From the NCBI GenBank assembly GCA_046262635.1, contig JBHEMK010000122.1, positions 1 to 8,458 on the forward strand: 8,458 bases of DNA, in the 5' to 3' direction. The position numbers were made by a program, and so were the translations under genes. The DNA comes from JBHEMK01 sp046262635. GTDB lineage: Bacteria; Actinomycetota; Thermoleophilia; Gaiellales; Gaiellaceae. The stretch's first letter is position 1. Each line of letters opens with the position of its first letter. The notes below the pieces were generated by a model. The model saw nothing but the letters and a program-made list of their open reading frames with translations, searched no databases and was not told where the DNA came from. Shown here one piece after another: positions 1 through 5,580 of the stretch.

Positions 1-292
1 TGGTCGGTCTCCGGCGGCCCCTTCAAGGCCAGCCAGTCGATCACGCTCCGTCACGGCGGCTCGCTGGCCGTGACGAACAACGACGTCATGCCGCACAAGC
101 TCGTCCTGACGAGCGGCCCCCGCGCTAAGGATTCTGCATCCGGTGATTGGTCACATGGGCGCGTCACTGAAGAGCACGCTGACCCAGCGCGGCGTCTACC
201 ACTTCATGACGAAGCCCGGCGAGGACTACACGGCCGGGATGAAGACGATCGGCAAGGACAACGTCCTCAGGCTGACGGTCGTGGTCTCCTAG
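1..292 (+). pseudogene. Plastocyanin-like (cupredoxin-fold) protein, C-terminal part, frameshifted
   Basis: The window opens inside this gene. Frame 1 reads HGGSLAVTNNDVMPHKLVLT, a typical cupredoxin strand pair with a possible copper-ligand His (MPHKL). From about position 150 the sense continues in frame 2, with HMGASLKSTLTQRGVYHFMT and then KTIGKDNVLRLTVVVS, ending at TAG 290-292. The two halves fit one domain if a single base is removed somewhere between about 120 and 150. Frame 1 itself runs on without sense far beyond this gene, so its long open frame is an artefact. Classical blue-copper proteins have a Cys-x(n)-His-x(n)-Met C-terminal site. Here no Cys is visible and only His and Met residues remain (YHFMTKPGEDYTAGM), so type-1 copper binding is doubtful. 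As I recall, this Cys-less variant with GEDY and KTIGEDNVL motifs is common in exported actinobacterial proteins. The signal peptide would lie upstream of the window. An assembly indel is as likely as true decay. Confidence 0.6.
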
Positions 293-311
293 AGAACGAC
301 TGCGACGAGCA

Positions 312-344
312 GCGAACGGGCCAGCGGAAGCCGGGCCCGTTCGC
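312..344 (+). terminator. 11-bp perfect hairpin downstream of the cupredoxin-like gene
   Basis: GCGAACGGGCC (312-322) is exactly complementary to GGCCCGTTCGC (334-344), with an 11-base loop. It lies 20 bases after the TAG at 290-292, which is the usual place for a transcription terminator. No T-tract follows, so it would be a GC-rich actinobacterial-type terminator or a transcript-end stabiliser. Confidence 0.45.
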
Positions 345-401
345 GTGGGGCCTGCGGAAGCCGGCCCGTTCGCGTAGGGCGTGCGGGTGGGGCGTGCGGG
401 T
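324..401. repeat. Compound GC-rich tandem repeats
   Basis: A unit of about 30 bases starting GCGGAAGCCGG and containing CCCGTTCGCGT occurs at 324-353 and again, with one base deleted and a few changes, at 354-382. Directly after it GGGCGTGCGGGT occurs at 377-388 and 390-401, a 13-base period. The last copy runs into a short hairpin, TGCGGG/CCCGCA (395-400 and 404-409) with a TTT loop. The first unit supplies the right arm of the 312-344 hairpin, so duplication of a terminator arm is a plausible origin. No coding function is apparent. Confidence 0.55.
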
Positions 402-465
402 TTCCCGCAGCCGGTTCCGCGGGGCTCCCGATGCCGCCGCCCGGCCTCCGGACGATGCTGGAGTC

Positions 466-760
466 ATGGAGAAGACCTACGGCGTAGTCTGGCGAGACGG
501 TGAGCACGCACTCGCGCGGCAAGCTCCAGTTGCTCCCTCACGCGATCCGCGTCGACGGGATGACCGGATCTGAGCCGCCCGCGCGTGAGATCCGGTACGA
601 GCACCTCTCCGAGATCCGCATCGGCCGCAGCCCGGATGAGCGGATCGACGGCCGCCCGAGTCTCGTGTTCGGCCCGCGCACCGGGGACACTCTCTCGATC
701 GCAAGCGTCGCATAGGCCGGCATGCTCGCCGAGATCGCGGAGCGGCTCGCGGCCCTCTAG
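466..760 (+). pseudogene. Small protein of unknown function, broken by a frameshift and a nonsense codon
   Basis: A start at ATG 466, preceded by GGAG at 460-463, gives MEKTYGVVWRDGEHALAR in frame 1. From about 515-518 the sense moves to frame 2 (RGKLQLLPHAIRVDG, then REIRYEHLSEIRIGR, then DERIDGRPSLVFGPR). One surplus base near 514-519 explains the change. In frame 2 an amber codon interrupts at 713-715. After it the sequence still reads AGMLAEIAERLAAL to TAG 758-760, an amphipathic helix that closes the protein sensibly. Replacing TAG by CAG (Gln) would restore the frame. The repaired protein would be about 97 residues, mostly beta strand followed by a C-terminal helix, and no transmembrane segment is evident. 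This resembles small PH-like or GRAM-like beta proteins in general character only, and I do not recognise a named family. Translation could also begin at GTG 500, but that would lose the convincing MEKTYGVVW start. Two independent lesions in under 300 bases favour a pseudogene, though sequencing error is possible. Confidence 0.55.
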
Positions 761-810
761 TCCCGCACGGACGGCCGGCGCCTGATCGCCTTCGTCCTAC
801 CTGTGCGGGA
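761..810 (+). terminator. Long interrupted stem-loop right after the stop at 760
   Basis: TCCCGCAC (761-768) pairs with GTGCGGGA (803-810), GGACG (769-773) with CGTCC (793-797), and GGCG (777-780) with CGCC (787-790). That makes 17 pairs in three helices with small bulges and a six-base loop. It begins at the first base after the TAG of the broken small gene, so it is best read as that gene's terminator. There is no T-tract. Confidence 0.55.
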
Positions 811-1118
811 GGAGGCTCACGACGCCCCCCGGTGCCGCTCGCAGCCGGTCCGGCCTTCGGCGAAGGCGGTTCGGTCTTGACCGTCACCGGGTCATCCTTG
901 CCGCCTCGGAGGTAGTCTTCATCGTCGGGTCCGGGTCGGCGTGGCAGCGCCTGAGCCGCTGCTCCAGGAGCCTGACTGCTCGCAGAGCGCCGCCGGATGG
1001 CACCACCATCTCCCGGGCCGCCGCGCATCGACGAGGCCCTGCTCGTGGACGCGCGCCCTCGGGCGCAGCGGGCGATCTCTTCCTGCGCCGGGGCTTCGCG
1101 ACGGGGATACTGCCGAGC
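811..1118. other. Stretch without a recognisable gene
   Basis: No frame on either strand gives a convincing protein. Long minus-strand frames crossing here are rich in Arg, Pro, Ser and Gly, as expected for antisense or non-coding high-GC DNA. A short hairpin, GCCTTC (853-858) with GAAGGC (862-867), is present. Together with the structured 761-810 segment this leaves about 360 bases between coding signals. I see no clear -10/-35 promoter. Any promoter for the cupin at 1119 should lie here. Confidence 0.5.
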
Positions 1119-1484
1119 GTGAATGACGTTCCCGCAAGAGATCCCGGCCCGACGCTGAGGCCCGCGCACGCGTTCGACGTCGACGGCGTGAGACAGCGAC
1201 TCGGCGCGGACGGCGGCTACGAGGTGGTGCACTCCTCCGCCGGACTCGAGATCGGCGTCTATGTGCTCGTTGCACCCGAGCCAGATCGCCAGCAGCCGCA
1301 CAGCGACGACGAGGTCTACCTCGTTCTCGAGGGCACCGGCGTGCTCGAGGTCGAGGGGGAGCAGGTGGAGCTGCGTGAAGGGCACGCGCTCTTCGTCCGG
1401 GCGGGCGCCGAGCATCGGTTCAGCGCCTACGAGCGCCTGAGCCTGCTCGTCGTCTTCGAGCGCGCGCCAGCGCCTGAATCATGA
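1119..1484 (+). CDS. Small single-domain cupin
   Basis: This is a 121-residue protein starting at GTG 1119 and ending at TGA 1482-1484. The N-terminal half leads into the first cupin motif at about residues 60-75, QPHSDDEVYLVLEGTG, then VLEVEGEQVELREGHALF, and the second motif at about 95-103, RAGAEHRFSAYE. This order and the 121-residue length match the Cupin_2 family of small beta-barrels. In the motif the first His, the Glu of DDEVY and the His of AEHRF are present as potential metal ligands. The usual second His of HxH is replaced by Asp, as in many PHxEDE-type actinobacterial cupins. Substrate and reaction cannot be read from the sequence, since such proteins include enzymes, sugar or metal sensors and binding proteins. 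A weak purine run (GGGGAT at about 1104) is the only ribosome site seen, so the exact start is uncertain. No signal peptide is visible, so it is probably cytoplasmic. It stands alone between two non-coding stretches. Confidence 0.85.
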   Translation: MNDVPARDPGPTLRPAHAFDVDGVRQRLGADGGYEVVHSSAGLEIGVYVLVAPEPDRQQPHSDDEVYLVLEGTGVLEVEGEQVELREGHALFVRAGAEHRFSAYERLSLLVVFERAPAPES

Positions 1485-1865
1485 GTCTGCCCGACCGAGC
1501 CGCCCGCGTCGCACGCGCCGCACGCCCGCGCCCCACGCCGTGCTCGTGGGTGCGACCCCGCTCGGCCGAGAACGTCACGTGCACCTGGGAGCCGCCGCCG
1601 CCGCGTGGATTTGCGTTGAATACCTTCCGACCGGCGGGTCGTTCGCGTCACGCGGTTCAAGGCCCTTGCAGCCGATCGTCGCGACCTCGCCAAGCGTTGA
1701 CGCCGAATCGGCAGCACAGATTCGCGAACCGAGGAGAACGTCACTCCGACGCGGGACACCGCCCAACTCCACACACGCTGCTCGGAGGAAACCCGCAGAT
1801 CTCGCCAACGTGCCTGCGGCCGAGTTCCTGGTCGCGGGTGGCGCTCTTCGACCGGAGGTAGGCGG
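1485..1865. other. 381-base gap between the cupin and the isomerase-like gene
   Basis: An open frame starts at ATG 1481 with an ATGA overlap to the cupin, and another at GTG 1540. Both give low-complexity Arg/Pro/Ala/Ser sequence with no motif I recognise, and neither has codon use like the neighbouring genes. The gap probably carries the promoter of the gene at 1866. A TTGACG box at 1697-1702 could be a -35 element, but no good -10 follows. A short inverted repeat, CGAATC (1704-1709) with GATTCG (1719-1724), could be an operator half-site pair, which is weak evidence. A ribosome binding site occupies the right end. Confidence 0.45.
1854..1859 (+). promoter_or_regulatory. Ribosome binding site GGAGGT for the isomerase-like gene
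   Basis: GGAGGT lies six bases before ATG 1866. This nearly ideal Shine-Dalgarno spacing fixes that start over alternatives further inside the gene. Confidence 0.8.
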
Positions 1866-2633
1866 ATGCGTCAAAGCGCGACCGATTGGTCGTTTCTGAA
1901 CGCCGAGATGAACCCCGAGCACTACTACGCCCGGGTGGCCGAGATCGGCTACACCGCGGTCGAGATGGCAGCTCCCGAGCACTGGGCGCGTGCCCGGGCG
2001 GCGGGACTCGAGCTGCTGAACATCGTGGGTCCCGGCATCGAGTGGGGCCTCAATCGCACGGACGAGCACGACCGGATCCTGCCGCTCATCCGCACGGCGA
2101 TCGGGACCGCCGCCGAAGCCGGAATCCCCGACCTGGTCGTCTTCAGCGGGGGGCGCCGTGGGCTCGGCGACGCCGCCGGCATTGAGAGCTGCGTGCGGGC
2201 CCTCTCCGCAGTCGCAGAGGAGGCGGCGGATGCGGCCGTGACGCTCCTCTTCGAACTGCTGAACAGCTTTGACCACGAGGACTACCACGCCTCGTCATCG
2301 AGCTTCGTCTTCGAGGTCGCGCGCCGCGTCGGGGCCCCATCGGTTCGTGTCTTGTACGACGTCTACCACGCTGCACGCATGGGGGAGGACCTGTCGAGCG
2401 ACCTCACCGCCAACGTCGGTCTGATCGGTCACATCCACGTCGCCGGCATGCCCGGGCGCGGGCTCCCCGGCCCCGGCCAGGAGATCCACTATGAGGCCGT
2501 TGTCCGCGCTGCACTTGCAGCCGGATACCGGGGTTACTGGGGACAGGAATTCCTGCCCGGTCCTGACCCGCTCGGCGAGCTTCAGGAAGCGCATTCACTC
2601 TTTGCCTCGTATGACGGCGAGGTTGAGCGATGA
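1866..2633 (+). CDS. Hydroxypyruvate isomerase family TIM-barrel protein
   Basis: This 255-residue protein has the length and motif order of the xylose-isomerase-like TIM barrel (AP_endonuc_2) superfamily, and is closest in my judgement to hydroxypyruvate isomerase (Hyi, EC 5.3.1.22). Enzymes of this group interconvert small hydroxy-aldehydes and ketones, using two glutamates and a divalent metal. Visible landmarks are the N-terminal RQSATDWSF and GYTAVEMAAPEHW; LLFELLNSFDH with probable catalytic Glu130; VLYDVYHAARMGED with Asp165 and His168; GHIHVAGMPGRGLPGPGQE at 188-206; and GYWGQEFLPG with Glu228. In Hyi the residue at the GHIQIA position is a metal-binding Gln, but here it is His191, a common ligand in other TIM-barrel isomerases, so the exact substrate may differ. 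There is no signal peptide, so it is cytoplasmic. The gene is intact and preceded by a good ribosome site. No glyoxylate or sugar pathway genes lie beside it, so the physiological role is open. Confidence 0.88.
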   Translation: MRQSATDWSFLNAEMNPEHYYARVAEIGYTAVEMAAPEHWARARAAGLELLNIVGPGIEWGLNRTDEHDRILPLIRTAIGTAAEAGIPDLVVFSGGRRGLGDAAGIESCVRALSAVAEEAADAAVTLLFELLNSFDHEDYHASSSSFVFEVARRVGAPSVRVLYDVYHAARMGEDLSSDLTANVGLIGHIHVAGMPGRGLPGPGQEIHYEAVVRAALAAGYRGYWGQEFLPGPDPLGELQEAHSLFASYDGEVER

Positions 2634-2798
2634 GCTCTCAGCTGCCGGCGTCGCGCTCGACCACGAAGCGCAAATGACGCGGTCCGAGGCAGAGCGCAAG
2701 TCGGTCCTTGGGGCGGTGTCTGTATCCCCAAAGGCGGCCAGTCCCGGGGGCGCGTTCGGCGTCTCTCGCGGCCCGGATGCAGCGCTCCGGGGTTCGTT

Positions 2799-2833
2799 CC
2801 GAGCTCCGGCGATCCCCGATCGCCGGAGCTCGG
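2799..2833. repeat. Perfect 16-bp inverted repeat with a 3-base loop
   Basis: CCGAGCTCCGGCGATC (2799-2814) is fully complementary to GATCGCCGGAGCTCGG (2818-2833), with loop CCC. It is the strongest hairpin in the window. It lies 165 bases after the isomerase-like gene, and no T-tract follows on either strand. It could be a strong GC-type terminator for the plus-strand gene, a REP-like extragenic palindrome, or a transposon end. With one copy in view the choice cannot be made. Confidence 0.7.
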
Positions 2834-2886
2834 GGCACTGATTGCGCGGCGTCCATCGGACGGAGTGCAAATCGGAGCAGCGCCTC

Positions 2887-3034
2887 CTTCGTCTCGATCG
2901 CGAACGCCCCGGCTTTGCCGCTGGCGATGTGGCCCATGTCGCCGCCGCGTCGATCCTCCCGTCGTGCACGCCGATCCGGCCTCGCCCGCAAGCGGATTGA
3001 GCAGATCACCGACCCCTTCTTCTCCGACTGCACC
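2887..3034 (-). pseudogene. Probable relic of a NERD (nuclease-related) domain protein
   Basis: Read on the minus strand, three motifs appear in the order expected for a NERD domain but in three different frames. They are GAVGEEGVGDLLNPLAGEAG (3034-2975), VHDGRI (2969-2952) and GDMGHIASGKAGAFAIETK (2943-2887). NERD proteins typically read GExxVxxxL, then V(L)HDRR(I), then a (D)HIAxGPAGVFxIETK strand pair. Here the second Asp of IDH is Gly and the Pro of GPAG is Lys. Joining the motifs needs two one-base insertions, near 2970 and near 2950. After IETK the similarity fades, so only the N-terminal half of the domain can be traced and neither a start nor an end can be set. NERD domains are thought to act on DNA and occur in many uncharacterised bacterial proteins. 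It runs opposite to its neighbours. This is pattern recognition without a search, and chance antisense similarity is possible but unlikely given the ordered motifs. Confidence 0.45.
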
Positions 3035-3220
3035 GGGGAGGCGATTTCGGCTGTCTGCCGGCCTGACGACGCCGCCCACGCCGCCACCGGCGCCAGGCAA
3101 CGCTCGACCGCTGCAGTGACCCGGGGCCTGATTGCAGTCGGATTGGCCGACTCCGCAGTCCGGCCTCAGGCGCTCTTGCCGCAGGCGGCTCGGCACGCGC
3201 ACCGTCGCCGGAACGGGAGG

Positions 3221-3679
3221 ATGCACGGGCGCGAGGGTGACTTGCTCTACTCTCTCGCTGTGGCCGAGGCGAATGCGACTGGACCCGGACCGCCTGCCGC
3301 CCGTGCTGACTTCGAGTTGATGGCCGCCTCGCTGCGCTCGTCGAGCGGCGACCTGAGGACGTTCGTGGAGGTCCTGGCGGAGAAACTCGAGCGCGCGCTG
3401 CCCGGTCGCGTGAAGGTGGAGCGGCGTGGAACTCGCTTTCTTGCGAAGGAGAAGCGCGTCCAGCGGGTCGACTGCGATCTCGGGGAGCGGCGGTATCTGC
3501 TCGCCGCCAAGGACGGCGCGGTCGAGACGCGCCGGGCGACGGCGGTCCGAGGCGTGGTTCTGAAGAGCGAGGCGCTTTCCCTCGACGACTGGATCGATGC
3601 CCTCGCGCACGATCTCGCGGCGGAAGCTCGCTCGAGCGACCGGTCGCGGCTTGCGCTCGAAGAGCTCCTCAACGGCTGA
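3221..3679 (+). CDS. Conserved-looking protein of unknown function, first gene of the YbjQ operon
   Basis: With ATG 3221 as start the product is 152 residues, ending at TGA 3677-3679. GGGAGG (3215-3220) abuts this ATG with no spacer. TTG 3242, behind GAGGGTGA, or GTG 3260 are therefore possible starts, and the well-ordered sequence begins at ADFELMAASLRSSSGDL (about residue 29). It continues with a helix, TFVEVLAEKLERALPG (about 47-62), then beta-rich segments with many charged residues (VKVERRGTRFLAKEKRVQRV, about 64-83), RRYLLAAKDGAVETRRA, RGVVLKSEALSLDDWIDAL, and a C-terminal helix. It has one Cys, no signal peptide and no membrane segment, so it is likely cytoplasmic. I recall similar proteins next to double-YbjQ genes in actinobacteria but know no function. 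The stop is five bases before the next start, so the genes are almost certainly co-transcribed and translationally coupled. Residues upstream of 3221 in the same frame look non-coding. Confidence 0.75.
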   Translation: MHGREGDLLYSLAVAEANATGPGPPAARADFELMAASLRSSSGDLRTFVEVLAEKLERALPGRVKVERRGTRFLAKEKRVQRVDCDLGERRYLLAAKDGAVETRRATAVRGVVLKSEALSLDDWIDALAHDLAAEARSSDRSRLALEELLNG

Positions 3680-3684
3680 TCGCG

Positions 3685-4650
3685 GTGCCGCTGTTTCGAC
3701 GGGGAACCGAGGAGGAGCGCCAGGCACAGCGGGACGCCGAGGCCGAGCAGACGGCCTCCCTCGAAGCGCTGGCGGATGGTGGGCTTCCGCTCAGGGCCCA
3801 GCAGCGGCTCCGCGAGATCGGCACGGGCGGGGGCCTTTTTACCTCCGATCTGTCGGTGAGCGAGTTCGCCCTCGTCCATGCGATCGGTCTGCGGCCCGTG
3901 GCGCAGGTGATGGGGAGCTCGATCTACCACGTCGGCTGGCAGCAGAGGCCCGGCTCGTGGGGCTGGCAGGCAAACGCGGTCTCGCAGGAATTGAGCGTCC
4001 TGTCCGAGGCCTGGAATGAAGCTCGCCTGCTGGCGTTCGGCCGCCTCGAGCAGGAAGCCCGCCTCGTCGGGGCCCACGCAGTCGTCGGTGTGCAGCTGAC
4101 GAGGGGGAGGCACGACTGGGCCGCCGGAGCGGTCGAATACGTCGCCGTCGGAACCGCAGTGCGGATCGACGGGGCGACCGCGGTCGAGCGGCCGGCCCTT
4201 TCCGATCTCTCCGGACAGGATTACTGGAAGCTGTGGCAGGCCGGCTACCGCCCGCTCGGCGTGGTCGGAGCCTCGACCGTCTTCTACGTCGTCCCCGGCT
4301 GGTCGCAGCAGCGGGCGCAATCGGGCCTCTTCACGAGCTGGGCCAACCAGGAGCTTCGCGACTTCACACGCGGCGTCTACGACGCCCGCGAGACGGCGCT
4401 CGGCCGTCTGACCTCCGAGGCCCGAAGCCACGGAGCCGCCGGCGTGGTCGGTGTCACGATCACCCACAGCGCAGAGGAGCGGGAGGTCGGGTCGGCCGGT
4501 TCGACGCGCACCGACCTGATCGTGACCATGCACGTCCTCGGCACGACGATCGGGGAGCGAAAGGCGGCGGGCCACGAGCTCTCCGTCTCGCCGCGGCTCG
4601 ATCTCAGCAACGACTCGTTCTCAGCGCACGTCCTAGGAGGAAGCCGATGA
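3685..4650 (+). CDS. Double YbjQ-like (UPF0145 / heavy-metal-binding) domain protein 1
   Basis: This 321-residue protein starts at GTG 3685 (MPLFRRGTEEER) and ends at TGA 4648-4650. A charged, probably helical N-terminal segment (1-47) is followed by domain A at about 51-160, from LFTSDLSVSEFALVHAIGLR through GSSIYHVGWQQ and AWNEARLLAFGRLEQEA to GAHAVVGVQL and VEYVAVGTAV. Domain B, about 171-290, runs from LSDLSGQDYWKLWQAGYRPL through VYDARETALGRLTSEA to AAGVVGVTIT and VTMHVLGTTI. The EAR-helix, GAxxVVGV strand and terminal xxxGTA strand match the YbjQ fold, which in single-domain relatives is about 100 residues and forms ring-like oligomers. Despite the family's 'heavy-metal-binding' label this protein has no cysteine. 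A polar tail of about 30 residues follows domain B. The molecular function is unknown. It is translationally coupled to both neighbours, with an ATGA overlap downstream. The GTG has no good Shine-Dalgarno sequence, which fits coupling to the upstream gene. Confidence 0.82.
   Translation: MPLFRRGTEEERQAQRDAEAEQTASLEALADGGLPLRAQQRLREIGTGGGLFTSDLSVSEFALVHAIGLRPVAQVMGSSIYHVGWQQRPGSWGWQANAVSQELSVLSEAWNEARLLAFGRLEQEARLVGAHAVVGVQLTRGRHDWAAGAVEYVAVGTAVRIDGATAVERPALSDLSGQDYWKLWQAGYRPLGVVGASTVFYVVPGWSQQRAQSGLFTSWANQELRDFTRGVYDARETALGRLTSEARSHGAAGVVGVTITHSAEEREVGSAGSTRTDLIVTMHVLGTTIGERKAAGHELSVSPRLDLSNDSFSAHVLGGSR
4635..4640 (+). promoter_or_regulatory. Ribosome binding site AGGAGG for the second YbjQ-like gene
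   Basis: AGGAGG lies six bases before ATG 4647, inside the end of the preceding gene. It supports the overlapping start and independent ribosome loading on the last gene of the operon. Confidence 0.8.
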
Positions 4651-5453
4651 GCTACGACCCGACCTCGACCGAGGGCGTGCCCGAGCACGGACGGGAACGC
4701 CTTGCCCAGATGCGCGGAGGGTTCTTCACGTCCGACCTCTCCGTGAACGAGTTCCTGCTCGTCAAGCAAGCAGGCTTCGACCCGCTCGGGCTCGTCATCG
4801 GCAGCTCGATCTACCACATCGGATTTCAGCAGTCGAGCTGGAAGCAGTCAATGGAGATGAGCGTCCTCTCACAGGCCATGTACGAGGCGCGGGAGCTCGC
4901 GATGACGAGGATGGAGGAGGAGGCAGACCAGCTCGGAGCCGACGGAGTCGTGGGCGTGCGCCTCGACATCGGCCGCTACGAGTGGGGCGAGCATCTCGCG
5001 GAATTCATCGCGATCGGCACAGCCGTGAAACACCACGAGGGCGAACTGCATCGAGCCCTCAACGGGCGACCGTTCACGAGCGACCTCTCCGGGCAGGACT
5101 TCTGGACGCTGCTCGCATCGGGACACCGGCCGGTCGGGCTCGTGATGGGCTCCTGCGTCTACCACGTCGCCCACCAGGGCATGTTCGCCTCGATGCGGCA
5201 AGTCGGTCAGAACATCGAGATGCCGAACTTCACCCAGGCGCTCTACGACGCCCGTGAGCTCGCGATGGAGCGGATGCAGAAGGAGGCCGAAGACCTTCAG
5301 GCCGAAGGCATCGTCGGCGTGCAACTCCAGGAACGCTCGCACGGCTGGGGCTCCCACGTGATCGAGTTCTTCGCCATCGGCACCGCGATCGTGCCGACGA
5401 GCGACGACCGCCGGCTGCCGGAGCCGATCCCGGTGATCAGCCTCAACGACTGA
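4647..5453 (+). CDS. Double YbjQ-like (UPF0145 / heavy-metal-binding) domain protein 2
   Basis: This 268-residue protein starts at ATG 4647, overlapping the previous stop as ATGA, behind a strong AGGAGG. It ends at TGA 5451-5453. Domain A spans about 26-128: FFTSDLSVNEFLLVKQAGFD, GSSIYHIGFQQ, AMYEARELAMTRMEEEA, GADGVVGVRL and EFIAIGTAV. Domain B spans about 143-249: FTSDLSGQDFWTLLASGHRP, GSCVYHVAHQ, ALYDARELAMERMQKEAEDL, EGIVGVQLQE and EFFAIGTAIV. Compared with its upstream neighbour it lacks the long N-terminal extension and C-terminal tail. Each of its domains looks most like the domain at the same position in that protein, so the pair probably arose by duplication of a two-domain gene. The only Cys is in the GSCVYH segment. 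There is no signal peptide or membrane helix. The short Pro-rich end (LPEPIPVISLND) is probably flexible. The function is unknown, and a mixed oligomer with the neighbouring paralogue is inference from the operon layout. Confidence 0.85.
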   Translation: MSYDPTSTEGVPEHGRERLAQMRGGFFTSDLSVNEFLLVKQAGFDPLGLVIGSSIYHIGFQQSSWKQSMEMSVLSQAMYEARELAMTRMEEEADQLGADGVVGVRLDIGRYEWGEHLAEFIAIGTAVKHHEGELHRALNGRPFTSDLSGQDFWTLLASGHRPVGLVMGSCVYHVAHQGMFASMRQVGQNIEMPNFTQALYDARELAMERMQKEAEDLQAEGIVGVQLQERSHGWGSHVIEFFAIGTAIVPTSDDRRLPEPIPVISLND

Positions 5454-5506
5454 CGCGCAGACCCGCGCTCGGGCACACCGTTAGGACGGCCGGCGCTTCG
5501 CGGGCC

Positions 5507-5564
5507 GCGGGAGGAAGCCTCGCTGGCGGGTGCCAGCGCCGCGACCCGGGTCCGGCCCTCCCGC
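5507..5564. terminator. Nested hairpins between convergent genes
   Basis: GCGGGAGG (5507-5514) pairs with CCTCCCGC (5557-5564). Inside lies a perfect 7-bp hairpin, CGCTGGC (5521-5527) with GCCAGCG (5532-5538), loop GGGT. It occupies the 127-base gap between the YbjQ operon stop (5453) and the stop of the minus-strand gene (5583), so it could terminate both transcripts. No T-tract is present. Confidence 0.5.
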
Positions 5565-5580
5565 TCCGCCCCGCCTTTAG

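Larger units (their letters stand above)
2634..3220. other. 587-base stretch without an intact gene
   Basis: Between the isomerase-like gene and the YbjQ operon there is no convincing intact reading frame. An ATGA overlap at 2630 opens a frame of only 15 codons. The long plus frame entering the next gene is Arg/Ser/Ala-rich before about 3221. The stretch contains the 16-bp hairpin at 2799-2833 and a minus-strand relic resembling a NERD domain at about 2887-3034. A small hairpin, AGTCGG (3136-3141) with CCGACT (3147-3152), is also present. The promoter for the operon starting near 3221 should be here, but no clear boxes are seen. Confidence 0.5.

Noticed and set aside
70..573. A 167-codon plus-strand open frame across the first two genes
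   Set aside because: Only its first part (to about 130) and its last part (from 466) carry sense, belonging to two different genes. The middle is Arg/Gly/Asp-rich frame noise.
477..1415. A 312-codon minus-strand open frame
   Set aside because: It is antisense to the small broken gene and to the cupin. Its composition is Arg/Ser/Gly/Pro-rich with no domain, as expected for an antisense frame in GC-rich DNA.
1697..1725. A possible promoter with TTGACG at 1697-1702
   Set aside because: No acceptable -10 box lies 16-18 bases downstream, so it was not listed as a promoter.
1481..1861. An open frame overlapping the cupin stop by ATGA, possibly a coupled gene
   Set aside because: The product is low-complexity Arg/Pro/Ser with codon use unlike the neighbours, and no ribosome site other than chance purines.
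2630..2677. A short frame (15 codons) overlapping the isomerase-like stop by ATGA
   Set aside because: It is too short and basic to support, with no sign of conservation. The overlap is probably chance.
2582..3727. A 381-codon minus-strand open frame
   Set aside because: It lies antisense to the first operon gene and to the end of the isomerase gene. Only a short piece near 2975-3034 looks protein-like, and it is explained better as part of the NERD relic.
3247..4575. A 442-codon minus-strand open frame opposite the YbjQ-like genes
   Set aside because: The plus-strand genes have clear family motifs and ribosome sites. The minus frame mirrors their codon bias and shows no motif.
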